Positions 16,103 to 25,269 of a stretch of DNA of 64,000 nt are shown one piece after another (positions within the stretch are counted from its first letter, which is position 1; each line of letters starts with the position of its first letter). A model generated the notes under the pieces. The model was not told the origin of the DNA and searched no databases. It saw only the letters and a list, made by a program, of their open reading frames with translations. A program made the translations under genes and the position numbers. Location of the stretch: assembly GCF_001570565.1 (NCBI RefSeq), contig NZ_BBXE01000032.1, positions 105,799-169,798 on the forward strand, written 5' to 3'. This DNA is from Herbidospora yilanensis. Lineage in GTDB: Bacteria > Actinomycetota > Actinomycetes > Streptosporangiales > Streptosporangiaceae.

Positions 16103-17500
16103 ATGACTGTCCCGGAGCCGACTGTCGGCGTGTTCGACCTTTTCACGATCGGTATCGGTCCTTCGAGTTCACACACGGTGGGCCCCATGAGAGCCGCCGC
16201 CGAGTTCGTCGATCGTCTCACCGGCGAGACGATCATCGATCGGGTGCACGAGGTACGCGTGGAGATCTTCGGTTCCCTCGCCGCGACCGGTGCCGGACAT
16301 GGCACGTTCACTGCCGTGCTCCTCGGGCTGGAGGGAGTCCGGCCCGATGCGGTGACCCCGGCGGAGGTCACCGCGAAGCTCGCCGTGATCGAAGAGACAG
16401 GCGTTGTCGCCCTCGGCGGCCGTCATCGTGTCCACTGCCGCGTCGAAGACTTCATCCTCCGCCCCCTGACGGTCCGCGCCCGGCACAACAACGCGTTGTC
16501 CTTCACCGCGTTCGACTCCACCGGCGCGGAGCTCGCCACGGATACGTACTACTCGATCGGTGGCGGCTTCGTCGTGCGTGATGGTGACGAGGAGAACGCC
16601 GGACCGCCGGCGGCGCGCCGGCCCTTTCCGTTCCGGACCGCGGCCGAGTTGCTCGCCGTCTGTGAGGAGACCGGGTTCAGCATCGCCGAGGTGATGATGG
16701 CGAACGAACGGGTCCTGCGCTCGGAAACCGACATCCGGCACCTGCTGCGAGGTCTGTGGGATGTCATGGAGTCGTGTGTCCGCTCGTCGATCGCCCGCGA
16801 CGGAGTTCTGCCCGGCGGCCTCGGCGTACGTCGCCGCGCCGGGGAATGGGCCGCCCGTCTCGCCGCGGAAGACCCCGACCACGCCAACCGGTACTGGCAG
16901 CAACGAGTCAACCTCGTCGCCCTCGCCGTGAACGAGGAGAACGCGAGCGGCGGGCGTATCGTCACGGCACCGACGAACGGCGCCGCGGGCATCATCCCCG
17001 CCGTGCTGTACTACGCCCTGCACTACACCCCGGCCAGCCGATCAACGACCACGAGCGAAGACGACATCGTCCAGCGGTTCCTGCTCACCGCCGGGGCGAT
17101 CGGCACCCTGTACAAGGCGAACGCGTCCATCTCCGGCGCAGAGGTCGGCTGCCAGGGCGAGGTGGGCTCCGCCTCGTCGATGGCCGCCGCCGGCCTCGCC
17201 GAGATCCTCGGGGGCACCCCCCAGCAGGTCGAGAACGCCGCCGAGATCGCCATGGAACACAATCTTGGCCTCACCTGCGACCCCATCGGCGGACTCGTCC
17301 AGATCCCGTGCATCGAACGCAACGCCATCGCCGCGGCCAAAGCCATCAACGCCGCGAACATGGCGCTCTGGGGGGACGGCGAACACCATGTCTCCCTCGA
17401 CCAGGTCATCGCGACGATGCGGGAGACCGGCGCGGATATGAGCGACAAATACAAGGAAACCGCCCGCGGGGGCCTCGCCGTCAACGTCGTCGAATGCTGA
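16103..17500 (+). CDS. sdaA: L-serine ammonia-lyase, iron-sulfur, single chain
   Basis: Deaminates L-serine to pyruvate and ammonia. The 465 residues hold the beta domain first ([20 protein letters not shown]) and then the alpha domain. The Fe-S cysteines are present in [22 protein letters not shown] and [11 protein letters not shown] 16103 begins the typical family start. It follows the AsnC regulator by 51 bases and precedes an amidohydrolase gene, so serine released by neighbouring hydrolases is a plausible source. Confidence 0.95.
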   Translation: MTVPEPTVGVFDLFTIGIGPSSSHTVGPMRAAAEFVDRLTGETIIDRVHEVRVEIFGSLAATGAGHGTFTAVLLGLEGVRPDAVTPAEVTAKLAVIEETGVVALGGRHRVHCRVEDFILRPLTVRARHNNALSFTAFDSTGAELATDTYYSIGGGFVVRDGDEENAGPPAARRPFPFRTAAELLAVCEETGFSIAEVMMANERVLRSETDIRHLLRGLWDVMESCVRSSIARDGVLPGGLGVRRRAGEWAARLAAEDPDHANRYWQQRVNLVALAVNEENASGGRIVTAPTNGAAGIIPAVLYYALHYTPASRSTTTSEDDIVQRFLLTAGAIGTLYKANASISGAEVGCQGEVGSASSMAAAGLAEILGGTPQQVENAAEIAMEHNLGLTCDPIGGLVQIPCIERNAIAAAKAINAANMALWGDGEHHVSLDQVIATMRETGADMSDKYKETARGGLAVNVVEC

Positions 17501-17550
17501 TCGACGCCCCCTACGTCCCAGCCGGATCAGTCCAGGAGAAGCGAGCCCAC

Positions 17551-18771
17551 ATGCACTCCCGTACCGTGTTCAAGAACGGCGTCGTCTTCGACGGCACGTC
17601 CGTCTCCGACGCCGATGTCGCCGTGGCAGGTGACCGCGTCGTCGAAATAGGCGTGGACCTGGACGGCGACGAGGTCATCGACTGCACCGGAATGTCGGTC
17701 GTTCCGGGCCTGTTCGACTGTCACGTCCACGTGATGGCGCGCGATCTGAACGTCGCGCGCACCGAACAGCAGGCCTTCTCGCTTCAGTACTTCGAGGCCG
17801 GTCGCAATCTGTCCCTGCTACTGGACCAGGGCATCACCTCCGCGCGGGACGCCGCGGGGGCCGACCTCGGCGTCAAGCAGGCGATCGAGCACAAGCTCAT
17901 CGAGGGGCCGCGGCTGCAGATCGCCATCGTGATGTTGTCGCAGACCGGAGGGCACAGCGATCTGCATCTCCCGTCGGGCGGAGAACGCTCGGTGCCGATG
18001 ATGCTCGAACATCCCGGCCGGCCACGTTCGATCGTCGACGGGGTGGACGGCCCCGGCGGCGTTCGGCGTGGCGTCCGGGAGGTCCTGCGCGCCGGCGCCG
18101 ACGTGATCAAGATCGCTACGACTGGCGGGGTCATGTCGCTGGGAGACGATCCCCGGCATTCACACTTCCGTGACGACGAGCTCGCGGCCATCGTGGCGGA
18201 GGCCGCGGCAGCCGAAACCTACGTCTTCGCTCACGCGCAGGGGACCGAGGGCATCAAAGCGGCATTGCGTCACGGGGTTCGCTCGATCGAGCACGGCTAC
18301 TACCTCGACGACGAGGCGGTCGCCCTCATGCTGAAGCACGAGGCCTGGCTGGTCCCGACGCTCTCGGCGACGCGCGCCATCATCGACGCGGCGGCAGGCG
18401 GGGTGCCGATACCGGCCGAAAGTCTCGCGCTCGCCCAAGAGGCGCTCGAGGCTCACCGCGCGAGTTTCGCGCTGGCGGTCAACGCCGGCGTGAAGGTCGC
18501 GATGGGCACGGATACCCCGCCGTACTGGAGCCCGTCCGCCGGCAACCTGGACGAGCTGGGGCTCATGACCGAGGCGTCCTCCATGTCGGCGATCGAGGCG
18601 TGGCGAACCGCGACGTCGAGCGCGGCGAAGCTGCTCGGGCACGACGATCTCGGCGTCATCGAGCCGGGCGCGCTGGCTGACATCGTCGTCGTGGACGGCG
18701 ACCTGCTCGATCTCCGAGGCCTTCGCGGCCGGATCCGTCAGGTGTGGCTCGCGGGTGCCCGCGTCCGCTGA
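17551..18771 (+). CDS. metal-dependent amidohydrolase (prolidase/imidazolonepropionase-like superfamily)
   Basis: Binuclear-metal hydrolase of 406 residues. The HxH motif is in FDCHVHVMARD, the carbamylated lysine candidate in DVIKIATTGG, later metal His in FAHAQG and SIEHGYY, and the catalytic Asp in MGTDTPPYW. Close superfamily members cleave N-acyl amino acids, Xaa-Pro peptides or small cyclic amides. ATG 17551 follows AGGAGA; an in-frame ATG at 17494 that overlaps the sdaA stop is possible. Cotranscription with sdaA is likely. The exact substrate is unknown. Confidence 0.85.
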   Translation: MHSRTVFKNGVVFDGTSVSDADVAVAGDRVVEIGVDLDGDEVIDCTGMSVVPGLFDCHVHVMARDLNVARTEQQAFSLQYFEAGRNLSLLLDQGITSARDAAGADLGVKQAIEHKLIEGPRLQIAIVMLSQTGGHSDLHLPSGGERSVPMMLEHPGRPRSIVDGVDGPGGVRRGVREVLRAGADVIKIATTGGVMSLGDDPRHSHFRDDELAAIVAEAAAAETYVFAHAQGTEGIKAALRHGVRSIEHGYYLDDEAVALMLKHEAWLVPTLSATRAIIDAAAGGVPIPAESLALAQEALEAHRASFALAVNAGVKVAMGTDTPPYWSPSAGNLDELGLMTEASSMSAIEAWRTATSSAAKLLGHDDLGVIEPGALADIVVVDGDLLDLRGLRGRIRQVWLAGARVR

Positions 18772-18777
18772 GTGCGC

Positions 18778-18818
18778 GTACCGGGAACGGGTCCCCGCCG
18801 GGGACCCGTTCCCGGTAC
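18778..18818. terminator. perfect 19-bp hairpin terminator, probably bidirectional
   Basis: GTACCGGGAACGGGTCCCC (18778-18796) pairs fully with 18800-18818 around a 3-base loop GCC. It begins 6 bases after the amidohydrolase stop, and its other end touches the stop codon of the convergent hydrolase gene. No T-tract follows, as is usual in high-GC actinomycetes. Confidence 0.8.
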
Positions 18819-19606
18819 TAATCCGAGCCGGTCAGGAACGCTGCGATCAGCGCGGCGGCCGATGCGGGCCGTTCGTTCTCCCACGCGTGACCCGCGTCCG
18901 CGAGCTGCAGAACGCCGGCGCCGGGGATCTCCTCCGCCATCGCCAGGACGTCGGCGACCCGTATCGTCGCGTCCCGTCGACCGTGCACCACGAGGGTCGG
19001 CGACGCGACGGAGCCGAGGAGGCCACGCGTGTCGAACCCGCGTGCGGCGGCGAACCGCCGCACGAGCCGCTCGCTCGCGGACTCCGGCGTCTCCTCTTCC
19101 GGATCCCCCGATCTCGCGGCGGCGGGGGCGAGCCGAGCCAGAAGATCTCGGGCTCGCGCGTGATCGCCCGCTTCGAGCGCCCCGAGAAGGGCGCGGACGC
19201 CGTCAGGCAGCCGGTCGGGATCGAAGGGAAACCGATTCGTGGAGCCGAGGACGAGCCGGTCCAACCGATTCGCATGCCGCAGCGCGAACGCCTGCGCGAT
19301 CATTCCCCCGTAGGAGGTGCCCAGGACGTGGGCCCGGCCGAAGCCGAGAGCCGAGATCAGCGCGGCGAGATCGTCGGCGAGATCGTCGATCGTGTACGGC
19401 TCCGGGGCGAAGACGCTGGCACCCCGATCGCGCTGATCGTACGTCACGACCGTGAACGTGTCGGTGAGGTGACGGCGGAACGCGTCGAAGAGGGACTGCC
19501 CGATCTGCAGTCCGTGGACGAGGACGACCGGGGGCCCCGCTCCGTCGATCCGGCAGGAAGTGCGGCCGCCGTTGGTAACGGCGACCGCGCCCTCACCTCC
19601 GGTCAC
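18818..19606 (-). CDS. alpha/beta hydrolase
   Basis: Hydrolase of 262 residues with HGLQIG as oxyanion region, nucleophile elbow GTSYGG (Ser98), acid in VHGRRDATI and a C-terminal AGHAWENE histidine. It resembles 3-oxoadipate enol-lactonase/pimeloyl-ester-type hydrolases, but no motif fixes the substrate. It starts 4 bases after the end of the crotonase-like gene, so the two are one transcription unit, preceded by a TetR gene in the same direction. Confidence 0.85.
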   Translation of the reverse strand: MTGGEGAVAVTNGGRTSCRIDGAGPPVVLVHGLQIGQSLFDAFRRHLTDTFTVVTYDQRDRGASVFAPEPYTIDDLADDLAALISALGFGRAHVLGTSYGGMIAQAFALRHANRLDRLVLGSTNRFPFDPDRLPDGVRALLGALEAGDHARARDLLARLAPAAARSGDPEEETPESASERLVRRFAAARGFDTRGLLGSVASPTLVVHGRRDATIRVADVLAMAEEIPGAGVLQLADAGHAWENERPASAAALIAAFLTGSD

Positions 19607-19610
19607 CGTC

Positions 19611-20465
19611 TCACCAGACCCTGCGCCGGCGGGCGTCCGCGACCAGATCAGGGTCGGGGATCAACGCCTTCGACCCGACCGTCGCGAGCGACTGCTGCGA
19701 GAAGTGGAAACCGAAGTCCTCCGCGACGAGCTTGCGCCAGGGGCGGTTGACGATGTTGTGCGTCGCCCATCGTGCGAATCGCGGCCGCTTCATGATGTCG
19801 CGCGCGAGCTCCCACGCCTTGGGCAGCAGTTCCTCGCGGGGCAGGACGTCGCTCACGAGCCCGTACTCAAGCGCCTTGGGCGCCGGGATGGAGCTGCCCC
19901 CGTAGATCGCGTAGGCGGCGCGCTTGCTCCCCATGAGGTGCTGCAGCGCGAGCGCGAGACCGTCACCGGGGGCGGTGCCGGCCATGAAGTGGGGATCCAT
20001 GAAGTCCGCGTCCTCGGCGGCCAGGGTGACGTCGCACATGAGCGCGAACTCGGTGTGAATGCCCGGCCCGTTCACCGCGGCGATCGTGGGGATGTCGATG
20101 TTGTTGACGAAGTTCTCGATCAGCTTCCAGGCGTCGATCGTCTGCTGAAAGATGTAGTCGGGCTCCTCCTCGACCAGCGGCTTCGGCCACGTCTGTCGCG
20201 GGTCGCCCTGGAACCAGGTCTCGCCCGTGCCGGTGATGATGAGCACGTGGTTCTCGGGGTCGTTGCCCACGTCCTGCCACACGCGGCTCCACGCGTTGTG
20301 GGCGGCCCAGTTGTGGACGTACGGGCCGCCGTCGGTGTGGAGCCGCAGCTCGATGATCCCGTTCTCCCTATACATCTTGAAGAACGCCGCGTACTTCTCG
20401 GAGTACTCCTCAAGCGTCGCGGGGGGCACGTGACCGGCCCATCCGAAGCTGGACGCGTTCGCCAT
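19611..20465 (-). CDS. enoyl-CoA hydratase/isomerase (crotonase) family protein
   Basis: Crotonase-fold enzyme of 284 residues. The oxyanion-hole regions are ITGTGETWFQGD and AAVNGPGIHTEFALMCD, and the C-terminal helices are long and Trp-rich (FARWATHNIVNRPWRKLV). Some crotonase relatives split carbon-carbon bonds of cyclic diketones (6-oxocamphor hydrolase type), which would fit the adjacent alpha/beta hydrolase, but this is only a suggestion. I start at the second of two adjacent ATGs (20465) because AGGAG lies 5 bases before it. Confidence 0.82.
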   Translation of the reverse strand: MANASSFGWAGHVPPATLEEYSEKYAAFFKMYRENGIIELRLHTDGGPYVHNWAAHNAWSRVWQDVGNDPENHVLIITGTGETWFQGDPRQTWPKPLVEEEPDYIFQQTIDAWKLIENFVNNIDIPTIAAVNGPGIHTEFALMCDVTLAAEDADFMDPHFMAGTAPGDGLALALQHLMGSKRAAYAIYGGSSIPAPKALEYGLVSDVLPREELLPKAWELARDIMKRPRFARWATHNIVNRPWRKLVAEDFGFHFSQQSLATVGSKALIPDPDLVADARRRRVW

Positions 20466-20507
20466 CATGGCTCCTTTCGCCGAAGCGAGCCGACCTCGCT
20501 CGTTAAT

Positions 20508-20522
20508 GAGACAAAGTATCTC
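20508..20522. promoter_or_regulatory. short dyad upstream of the crotonase gene
   Basis: GAGA (20508-20511) and TCTC (20519-20522) flank 7 bases in an AT-rich island (TTAATGAGACAAAGTATC) in the 137-base gap between the TetR gene and the crotonase gene. It could be a promoter/operator for the crotonase-hydrolase pair. The arms are short, so the call is weak. Confidence 0.25.
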
Positions 20523-20602
20523 TTTAACTGCGGTGAGTCGGTCTCAATCCCGTCGCGCGCAGGGAACGGCACCCGAGCATGCGCTCGCGAAGATTTCGAG
20601 AC

Positions 20603-21202
20603 CTACGCGGCATCTCCATGCCGCAAACCGGCGAGGACGATGGCGACGATCTTGTCCGCGTCGTCTCTGACGAATGGCCGAGTCCGGCGGACGAGGAACC
20701 ACTGCACAGGTCCGGCGAGCATCATGTTCACGAAACGCGCGTCGACGGCCGGAAGCTGACCAAGGGCCGCCGCCGCGTCGAGCCGGCGTTGCAGGTCATC
20801 CGTGCGCCGCTCAAGGAGTTCCAGGCCTATCTCGCGCAGGCCGTCGCTCTCCTCGGCCCTCCGCATCAGGATCTGCAGGACCGCGCGACCTTCCGGAGTG
20901 GCGGAGGCCTCGGCGAAGGCATGGACGAACGCGACCAGATCGTCGTGGATGTCACCGGAGTCGCGGAGGGGGACGAAGGTCTCCGCGAACCGCGCGAGTA
21001 TGTCGCGGAACAGGTCCCCTCGATTCGGCCAGCGTCGGTAGACCGTCGCCCGAGCGACCTGTGCTCGCGCGGCGAGGTCCTCGTACTGGAGGCCGTCAAC
21101 CCCCTTCTCGGCCAGGATCTCGAGCGTGGCCGCCCACAGACGCTCGCTGACCAGCCGCGTGCGGCCCCCCGGCCGGCGTGCCGGTTGTGGTTCTGCGCTC
21201 AT
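20603..21202 (-). CDS. TetR-family transcriptional regulator
   Basis: Repressor of 199 residues. The HTH reads ILAEKGVDGLQYEDLAARAQ, then VARATVYRRWPNRGDLF. The C-terminal domain carries the TetR_C type seen in many actinobacterial regulators (RPFVRDDADKIVAIVLAGL near the end). I use the ATG at 21202 rather than a longer frame that runs into the promoter. It is divergent from an MFS gene and cocodirectional with the crotonase/hydrolase pair, so it could control both sides. Confidence 0.87.
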   Translation of the reverse strand: MSAEPQPARRPGGRTRLVSERLWAATLEILAEKGVDGLQYEDLAARAQVARATVYRRWPNRGDLFRDILARFAETFVPLRDSGDIHDDLVAFVHAFAEASATPEGRAVLQILMRRAEESDGLREIGLELLERRTDDLQRRLDAAAALGQLPAVDARFVNMMLAGPVQWFLVRRTRPFVRDDADKIVAIVLAGLRHGDAA

Positions 21203-21472
21203 TCTCGTCGCATCGACGCGGATCCGGCCCACCTGCGTTTCCGGCCGACCGGTACGGCCGCATCGATGACTCTCCCTCCGCGTCTCGTCGGCGACTCCCG
21301 ATCGTAGTGACCGGACGATCATGAGACGATGTCGACCGAAACGTTCGCAAGACGCTTCATCGCGGCAGCTTCACGCGTCGAGTCGCCGACCACAGCCATT
21401 TTCCTGCAATCGCTAGGGGTGCCGGCCGGGCAGGCCGACAATGTCCGGAATCTCAGATTCAGGGAAGTGGCC

Positions 21473-22939
21473 ATGACTCAGACTCCCGCGACCCCCTCCG
21501 ATACCGAGACTTCAGGCAGCGGGTGGAGCGGTCGGATCATCTGGTGGATCACCATCCTAATCGTCGCCAACACGCTGGTTGACACGGTCATCGTCGCACC
21601 ATTGCTCGTGCTGCCGCAGATGTCGGAGTTCTTCGGGACCGACCAGAGCGCGTGGCTCAACGCCAGTGCGATCCTCGCCGGCGCGATGTGGGCGCCGCTC
21701 CTCGGCAAGAGCGCCGATGTCTTCGGCAAACGCCGAATGCTCGTGCTCGCACTACTCGTGGGCGGCGTCGGCGCGCTGGTCTGCCTCCTGTCCCCCAACA
21801 TCGGGATCTTCCTGGCCGGCCGCGTGATCCAAGGCGCCGCCGTCGGCTCCGTGTTCATCACCGTCGTGTTCATCCGCCAGGTCTTCCCGCCTCGCGTCAG
21901 CATGACGTCCGTCGGCATCGTCACCTCTGGCTCCGCGGTCCTTGGCATCGTCTCGCCCTTCCTCTTCGAGATCGTCGTGGCCGCGTACGGTTTCCGCTCG
22001 GTCTTCGTCGTCTCCGCCGTGCTCGCGTTCTTCGCCGCGCTGACCGTCCGTGTCTTCTTGCCCGAGTCGCCGGTCACGGTGAGAAGCCGCGTGGACGTCA
22101 CCGGCGCCGTTCTCCTCGGAGCGGGCCTCGCGGGCATCCTGGCGTACATCAGCCTGGGCCATGACCTGGGCTGGCTGAGCGCCGGCATGATCGCCCTGCT
22201 CGTCGTCGGGATCGTCCTCCTCGGCGCATGGGTCCTGACGGCGCTGCGCCTGCCCGAACCCGTCATCGATCTGCGGATGCTCACTCGCCCCGTCGTCGCC
22301 ACCCTGGTGGTCGTCGTGCTCGGCGCCGGCGCCTACCAGGCGCTCCTTCAACTGGTCGGGCTGATCGCCCAGACCTCCGTGGACGAAGGGCTGGGGTACG
22401 GGCTGGCCGGCGCGTCGGGTGCGCTCGGCCTGCTCTTCGCCGTGCCGTCCTTCGGCGCCATGACAGGCGGGATCCTCGCCGGCTGGCTCGCCGGACGGAT
22501 CGGCCCGGCCCGCACACTCGCCGGCGGAATGGTCATCGGCACCTTCGCCACACTCGGGCTGCTGTTCTCCACCTCCGCCTTCCTCCCCGCCGTCATCTCC
22601 GCCGGACTCCTCGGCTTCACCGCCGGGGCCGTGATCACCTCCGGCTTCAATCTGTCGACGACACTGGTGTCCGAGGAGAAACAGGGCATCGTGGCCGCCC
22701 TGGTCCAGGTGATGCTCGGTGTCGGCGCGGTGATCCTCAACATCATCGGAGGAAGCATCCTCCGGGCTACCTCACTCACCGGCAACGGCGAGCCGGTGAA
22801 CTCCGCGACGGGAGTCTCCCTCTACATCCTCATGGCGCTCGTGCTGTTCGCCATCGCGACCGTCGTCGCGCTCGCGATCTCCCGCCGCCGGCCACGTGAC
22901 CGTGGCGCGACACGCGGAAACGCGGCTCAGCCCGTCTGA
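21473..22939 (+). CDS. MFS transporter
   Basis: Major facilitator of 488 residues with about 14 hydrophobic segments. The helix 2-3 signature reads LLGKSADVFGKRRMLVLA. I start at ATG 21473 (AGGGAAG 6-10 bases upstream). A longer open frame from 21329 would include the promoter. It resembles the other MFS protein at 13305-14759 in layout, and the two bracket the degradation island. Direction of transport cannot be told. Confidence 0.86.
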   Translation: MTQTPATPSDTETSGSGWSGRIIWWITILIVANTLVDTVIVAPLLVLPQMSEFFGTDQSAWLNASAILAGAMWAPLLGKSADVFGKRRMLVLALLVGGVGALVCLLSPNIGIFLAGRVIQGAAVGSVFITVVFIRQVFPPRVSMTSVGIVTSGSAVLGIVSPFLFEIVVAAYGFRSVFVVSAVLAFFAALTVRVFLPESPVTVRSRVDVTGAVLLGAGLAGILAYISLGHDLGWLSAGMIALLVVGIVLLGAWVLTALRLPEPVIDLRMLTRPVVATLVVVVLGAGAYQALLQLVGLIAQTSVDEGLGYGLAGASGALGLLFAVPSFGAMTGGILAGWLAGRIGPARTLAGGMVIGTFATLGLLFSTSAFLPAVISAGLLGFTAGAVITSGFNLSTTLVSEEKQGIVAALVQVMLGVGAVILNIIGGSILRATSLTGNGEPVNSATGVSLYILMALVLFAIATVVALAISRRRPRDRGATRGNAAQPV

Positions 22940-22984
22940 GCCCCCCCGCGACGAGAGCGGCCTCGGAGATGCGGACGTCACCAG

Positions 22985-23141
22985 GTCTGCCGCGGCAGCG
23001 TCCGTGTCGGGTGCAGCCGGATTGCTGGACTCGTATTCGACAGGTCTACGCATTCCCAGGGGGATGTGGCGTGCGGAGTTCGACCTGCACGCGACCCCAG
23101 GCGGGCTCGATGACGGCGTTGTCGAAGCAGCCGGACCCCAT
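22985..23141 (-). pseudogene. IS3-type transposase (OrfB) 3' relic
   Basis: On the minus strand from 23141 the codons read MGSGCFDNAVIEPAWGRVQV, continuing EL, which is the DDE-domain region of IS3-family OrfB (usual form SMGSxGxCFDNAxxESFW). After a frame change the sequence continues HIPLGMRRPVEYES, matching the family C-terminus (HSALGMxTPxEYE). The 35 or so residues normally between these blocks are gone and the frame is broken. No flanking inverted repeats were seen. It is a dead remnant between two convergent genes. Confidence 0.65.
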
Positions 23142-23192
23142 GGAGGGAAGGAGCCCGGATGGGCGGGCGCGGCGGATCCCGTAGCCGAGGCG

Positions 23193-24911
23193 TTACCTGG
23201 CCGTGCAGGTGATGGGCGACGGAGCCGCGACAGTGCCGCCGGACCAGCCGATCGCGAATGGCACCGTCACCGAACTGCCCGGCGGCAGTACGGCGTTCTG
23301 GGTGACGGTCACCGTGGCTCCCGGCAGGTTGTAGCCGTTCAACTGCAGGTAGGTCAGCCCGTTGGGAACCTTGAAGCTGACGGTCCACGAGGTGATGGGC
23401 GACGTTCCCGTGTTGCGCACCGTGAGTTCGCCCCAGGAGGCCGTCGTCCACTGGAGAAAGAACCGGATCGTCGCTTCGCAGGAACGCGTACCCGCGGACG
23501 GCGACGGACTGGGCGACGGCGACGGCGAGGGGCTGGGTGAGGGCGAGGGACTGGGTGAGGGTGAGGGGCTGGGCGTTGGTGAAGGGCACGGTGATGGGCT
23601 AGGCGAGGGCGGTGGGCTGGGTGACGGCGAAGGGCTGGGCGACGGCGACGGCGAGGGACTAGGTGAGGGCGAGGGACTGGGTGACGGCGAGGGACTGGGC
23701 GACGGCGAAGGGCTGGGCGACGGTGACGGTGACGGCGAAGGGGTGAACGCAGGAGAGGGGCACGGCGAGGGGCCGCCCGGCGACGGGCCGGCCGACGGGG
23801 AGACCCCCGGGCCGGACGGTGAGGGCGACGGGCCGGATGGGCCGACGGGCGGGATCCGGATGATCAAGTCGTCGCCGGGGCCCGCCGTCCCCCTGCCGTC
23901 GCGGTTGCTCGTCGCCACCCAGAGCCAGCCGTCCGGACCGACCGCCACGGTGCGCAGCCGGCCCAGCTGTTCTTGCAGCTCGGCAACCGGAGTGCCCACC
24001 CTGTTGCCGCCGCTGACCGGCACCGTCCACAGGCGCTTACCGGCGAGGGCCGCGGCGAAGAGCGTGTTGTTGGCGTACGCCAGGCCGCTGGGGGACGCCT
24101 CGGTATCGCTCCAGGTCACCAGGGGGTTCGTGTAGCTCGGGCTGCTGCACATGCCCTCGCAGGCGGGCCAGCCGTAGTTGTGACCCGGCCGGATGTAGTT
24201 GATCTCGTCTGTGGAGTTCTGGCCGAATTCGGTGGCGTACAGCCGGCCGGCCTCGTCCCAGGCGAGCCCCTGAACATTGCTGTGGCCGTAGCTGTAGACC
24301 GGTGAGCCGGAGAACGGGTTGCCCGAGGGGACCGCGCCGTCGCGGGTGACGCGCAGGATCTTGCCGCCGAGGTTCGTACTCTGGGCGTACGCGGGGTAGC
24401 CCGCGTCGCCCGTGGCCACGTACAGCATGCCGTCGGGGCCGAACGCGATGCGCCCGCCGTTGCGCGACTGGCCCCGGGGGATGCCGGCGAGGATCACCTG
24501 CTGGCTCGACGGAGCGCCGAGCCGGAACCGGACCACCCGGTTGTCGGAGGCGGAGCTGATGTACGCGTAGACAAACTGGTCCTGCGCGAACGTGGGAGAG
24601 AGCACGATGCCGAGCAGGCCCCCCTCACCTCCGGGGTACACGTTCGGGACCGTGGCCACCTGGACGGGCGAGGAGCCGGGACGCACCCGCGCGATGGTCG
24701 CGGTGTCGCGTTCGGAGACGAGCGCGCTGCCGTCGGGGAGGAAGGCCATGCCCCAGGGCACCCGCAGCCCCACAGTGGCCACCTGTGCCCGGGAGAAGTC
24801 GAACCCGCCCGTCACCGCGCCCGCGGCGGCAGGCTGGGTCACGACGAGCGCCGTGGCGGCGATCACGGCGCAAAGGACGATGGAGAGTGCCGAGGACGGA
24901 TGCTTGGGCAT
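23193..24911 (-). CDS. secreted glucose/sorbosone-type dehydrogenase with C-terminal cellulose-binding module
   Basis: Exported PQQ-type sugar dehydrogenase of 572 residues. A Sec signal peptide covers about residues 1-30 (ends QPAAAGA). The six-bladed propeller (about 35-350) shows [38 protein letters not shown] and YGHSNVQGL, the motifs of the GSDH/soluble-GDH family. A long Pro-Ser linker follows, then a domain with paired cysteines and the [14 protein letters not shown] pattern of CBM2 (about 475-572). The combination suggests oxidation of sugars released at cellulose or chitin surfaces. No operon partner; convergent with the MFS gene. Confidence 0.87.
   Translation of the reverse strand: MPKHPSSALSIVLCAVIAATALVVTQPAAAGAVTGGFDFSRAQVATVGLRVPWGMAFLPDGSALVSERDTATIARVRPGSSPVQVATVPNVYPGGEGGLLGIVLSPTFAQDQFVYAYISSASDNRVVRFRLGAPSSQQVILAGIPRGQSRNGGRIAFGPDGMLYVATGDAGYPAYAQSTNLGGKILRVTRDGAVPSGNPFSGSPVYSYGHSNVQGLAWDEAGRLYATEFGQNSTDEINYIRPGHNYGWPACEGMCSSPSYTNPLVTWSDTEASPSGLAYANNTLFAAALAGKRLWTVPVSGGNRVGTPVAELQEQLGRLRTVAVGPDGWLWVATSNRDGRGTAGPGDDLIIRIPPVGPSGPSPSPSGPGVSPSAGPSPGGPSPCPSPAFTPSPSPSPSPSPSPSPSPSPSPSPSPSPSPSPSPSPSPSPSPSPPPSPSPSPCPSPTPSPSPSPSPSPSPSPSPSPSPSPSPSAGTRSCEATIRFFLQWTTASWGELTVRNTGTSPITSWTVSFKVPNGLTYLQLNGYNLPGATVTVTQNAVLPPGSSVTVPFAIGWSGGTVAAPSPITCTAR
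23504..23755. repeat. low-complexity repeat coding the Ser-Pro linker
   Basis: About 250 bases of imperfect 6-base units (GGCGAC/GGCGAG/GGGCTG variants on the plus strand) that translate on the minus strand into alternating Pro and Ser between the propeller and the binding module. Such tracts expand and contract by slippage, so linker length probably differs between strains. Confidence 0.8.
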
Positions 24912-25269
24912 CGCACGCTCCGGGGCGGGAGGGGGCTACCGGCTCATCCCCATCGAAAGCGCCGACGGCGTCCGGGGCAATCGTCGGGCGCGTGCCCGCT
25001 CGCCGATCTGCGCGTATACCGCCCGCCGCGCCCCCGGGACGGGAAACTTTCACGACCGGGCGCAAGGCACCATGGGTCGGCGGCACCCTGCCGCAGCCGG
25101 CACCGTCGAGTGGCCGGGCGCGGTGATCATCTGGGTGATCGAGTTCATCTCGCAGGTCAGCGCGCCATCGCGGGATACGCGTCGAGAGGCCCCGCGGCCG
25201 TCGCCGGGGAGGCGCACGGCGCCTACTTCGGCCTGGCCCGGCTGGGGGACGGCATCGAGACGCCGATCG
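24912..25269. other. 358-base stretch without a clear gene
   Basis: It lies between the sugar dehydrogenase start and the P-type ATPase stop, so it must hold the dehydrogenase promoter. On the plus strand around 25160-25283 one frame looks protein-like at its end (GEAHGAYFGLARLGDGIETP), but it has no start or upstream continuation. It may be the tail of a decayed gene. I see no recognisable domain. Confidence 0.3.

Noticed and set aside
23504..23755. Short regular repeats that might be taken for a CRISPR or minisatellite array
   Set aside because: Units are about 6 bases, have no unique spacers and translate into the Ser-Pro linker of the secreted dehydrogenase.
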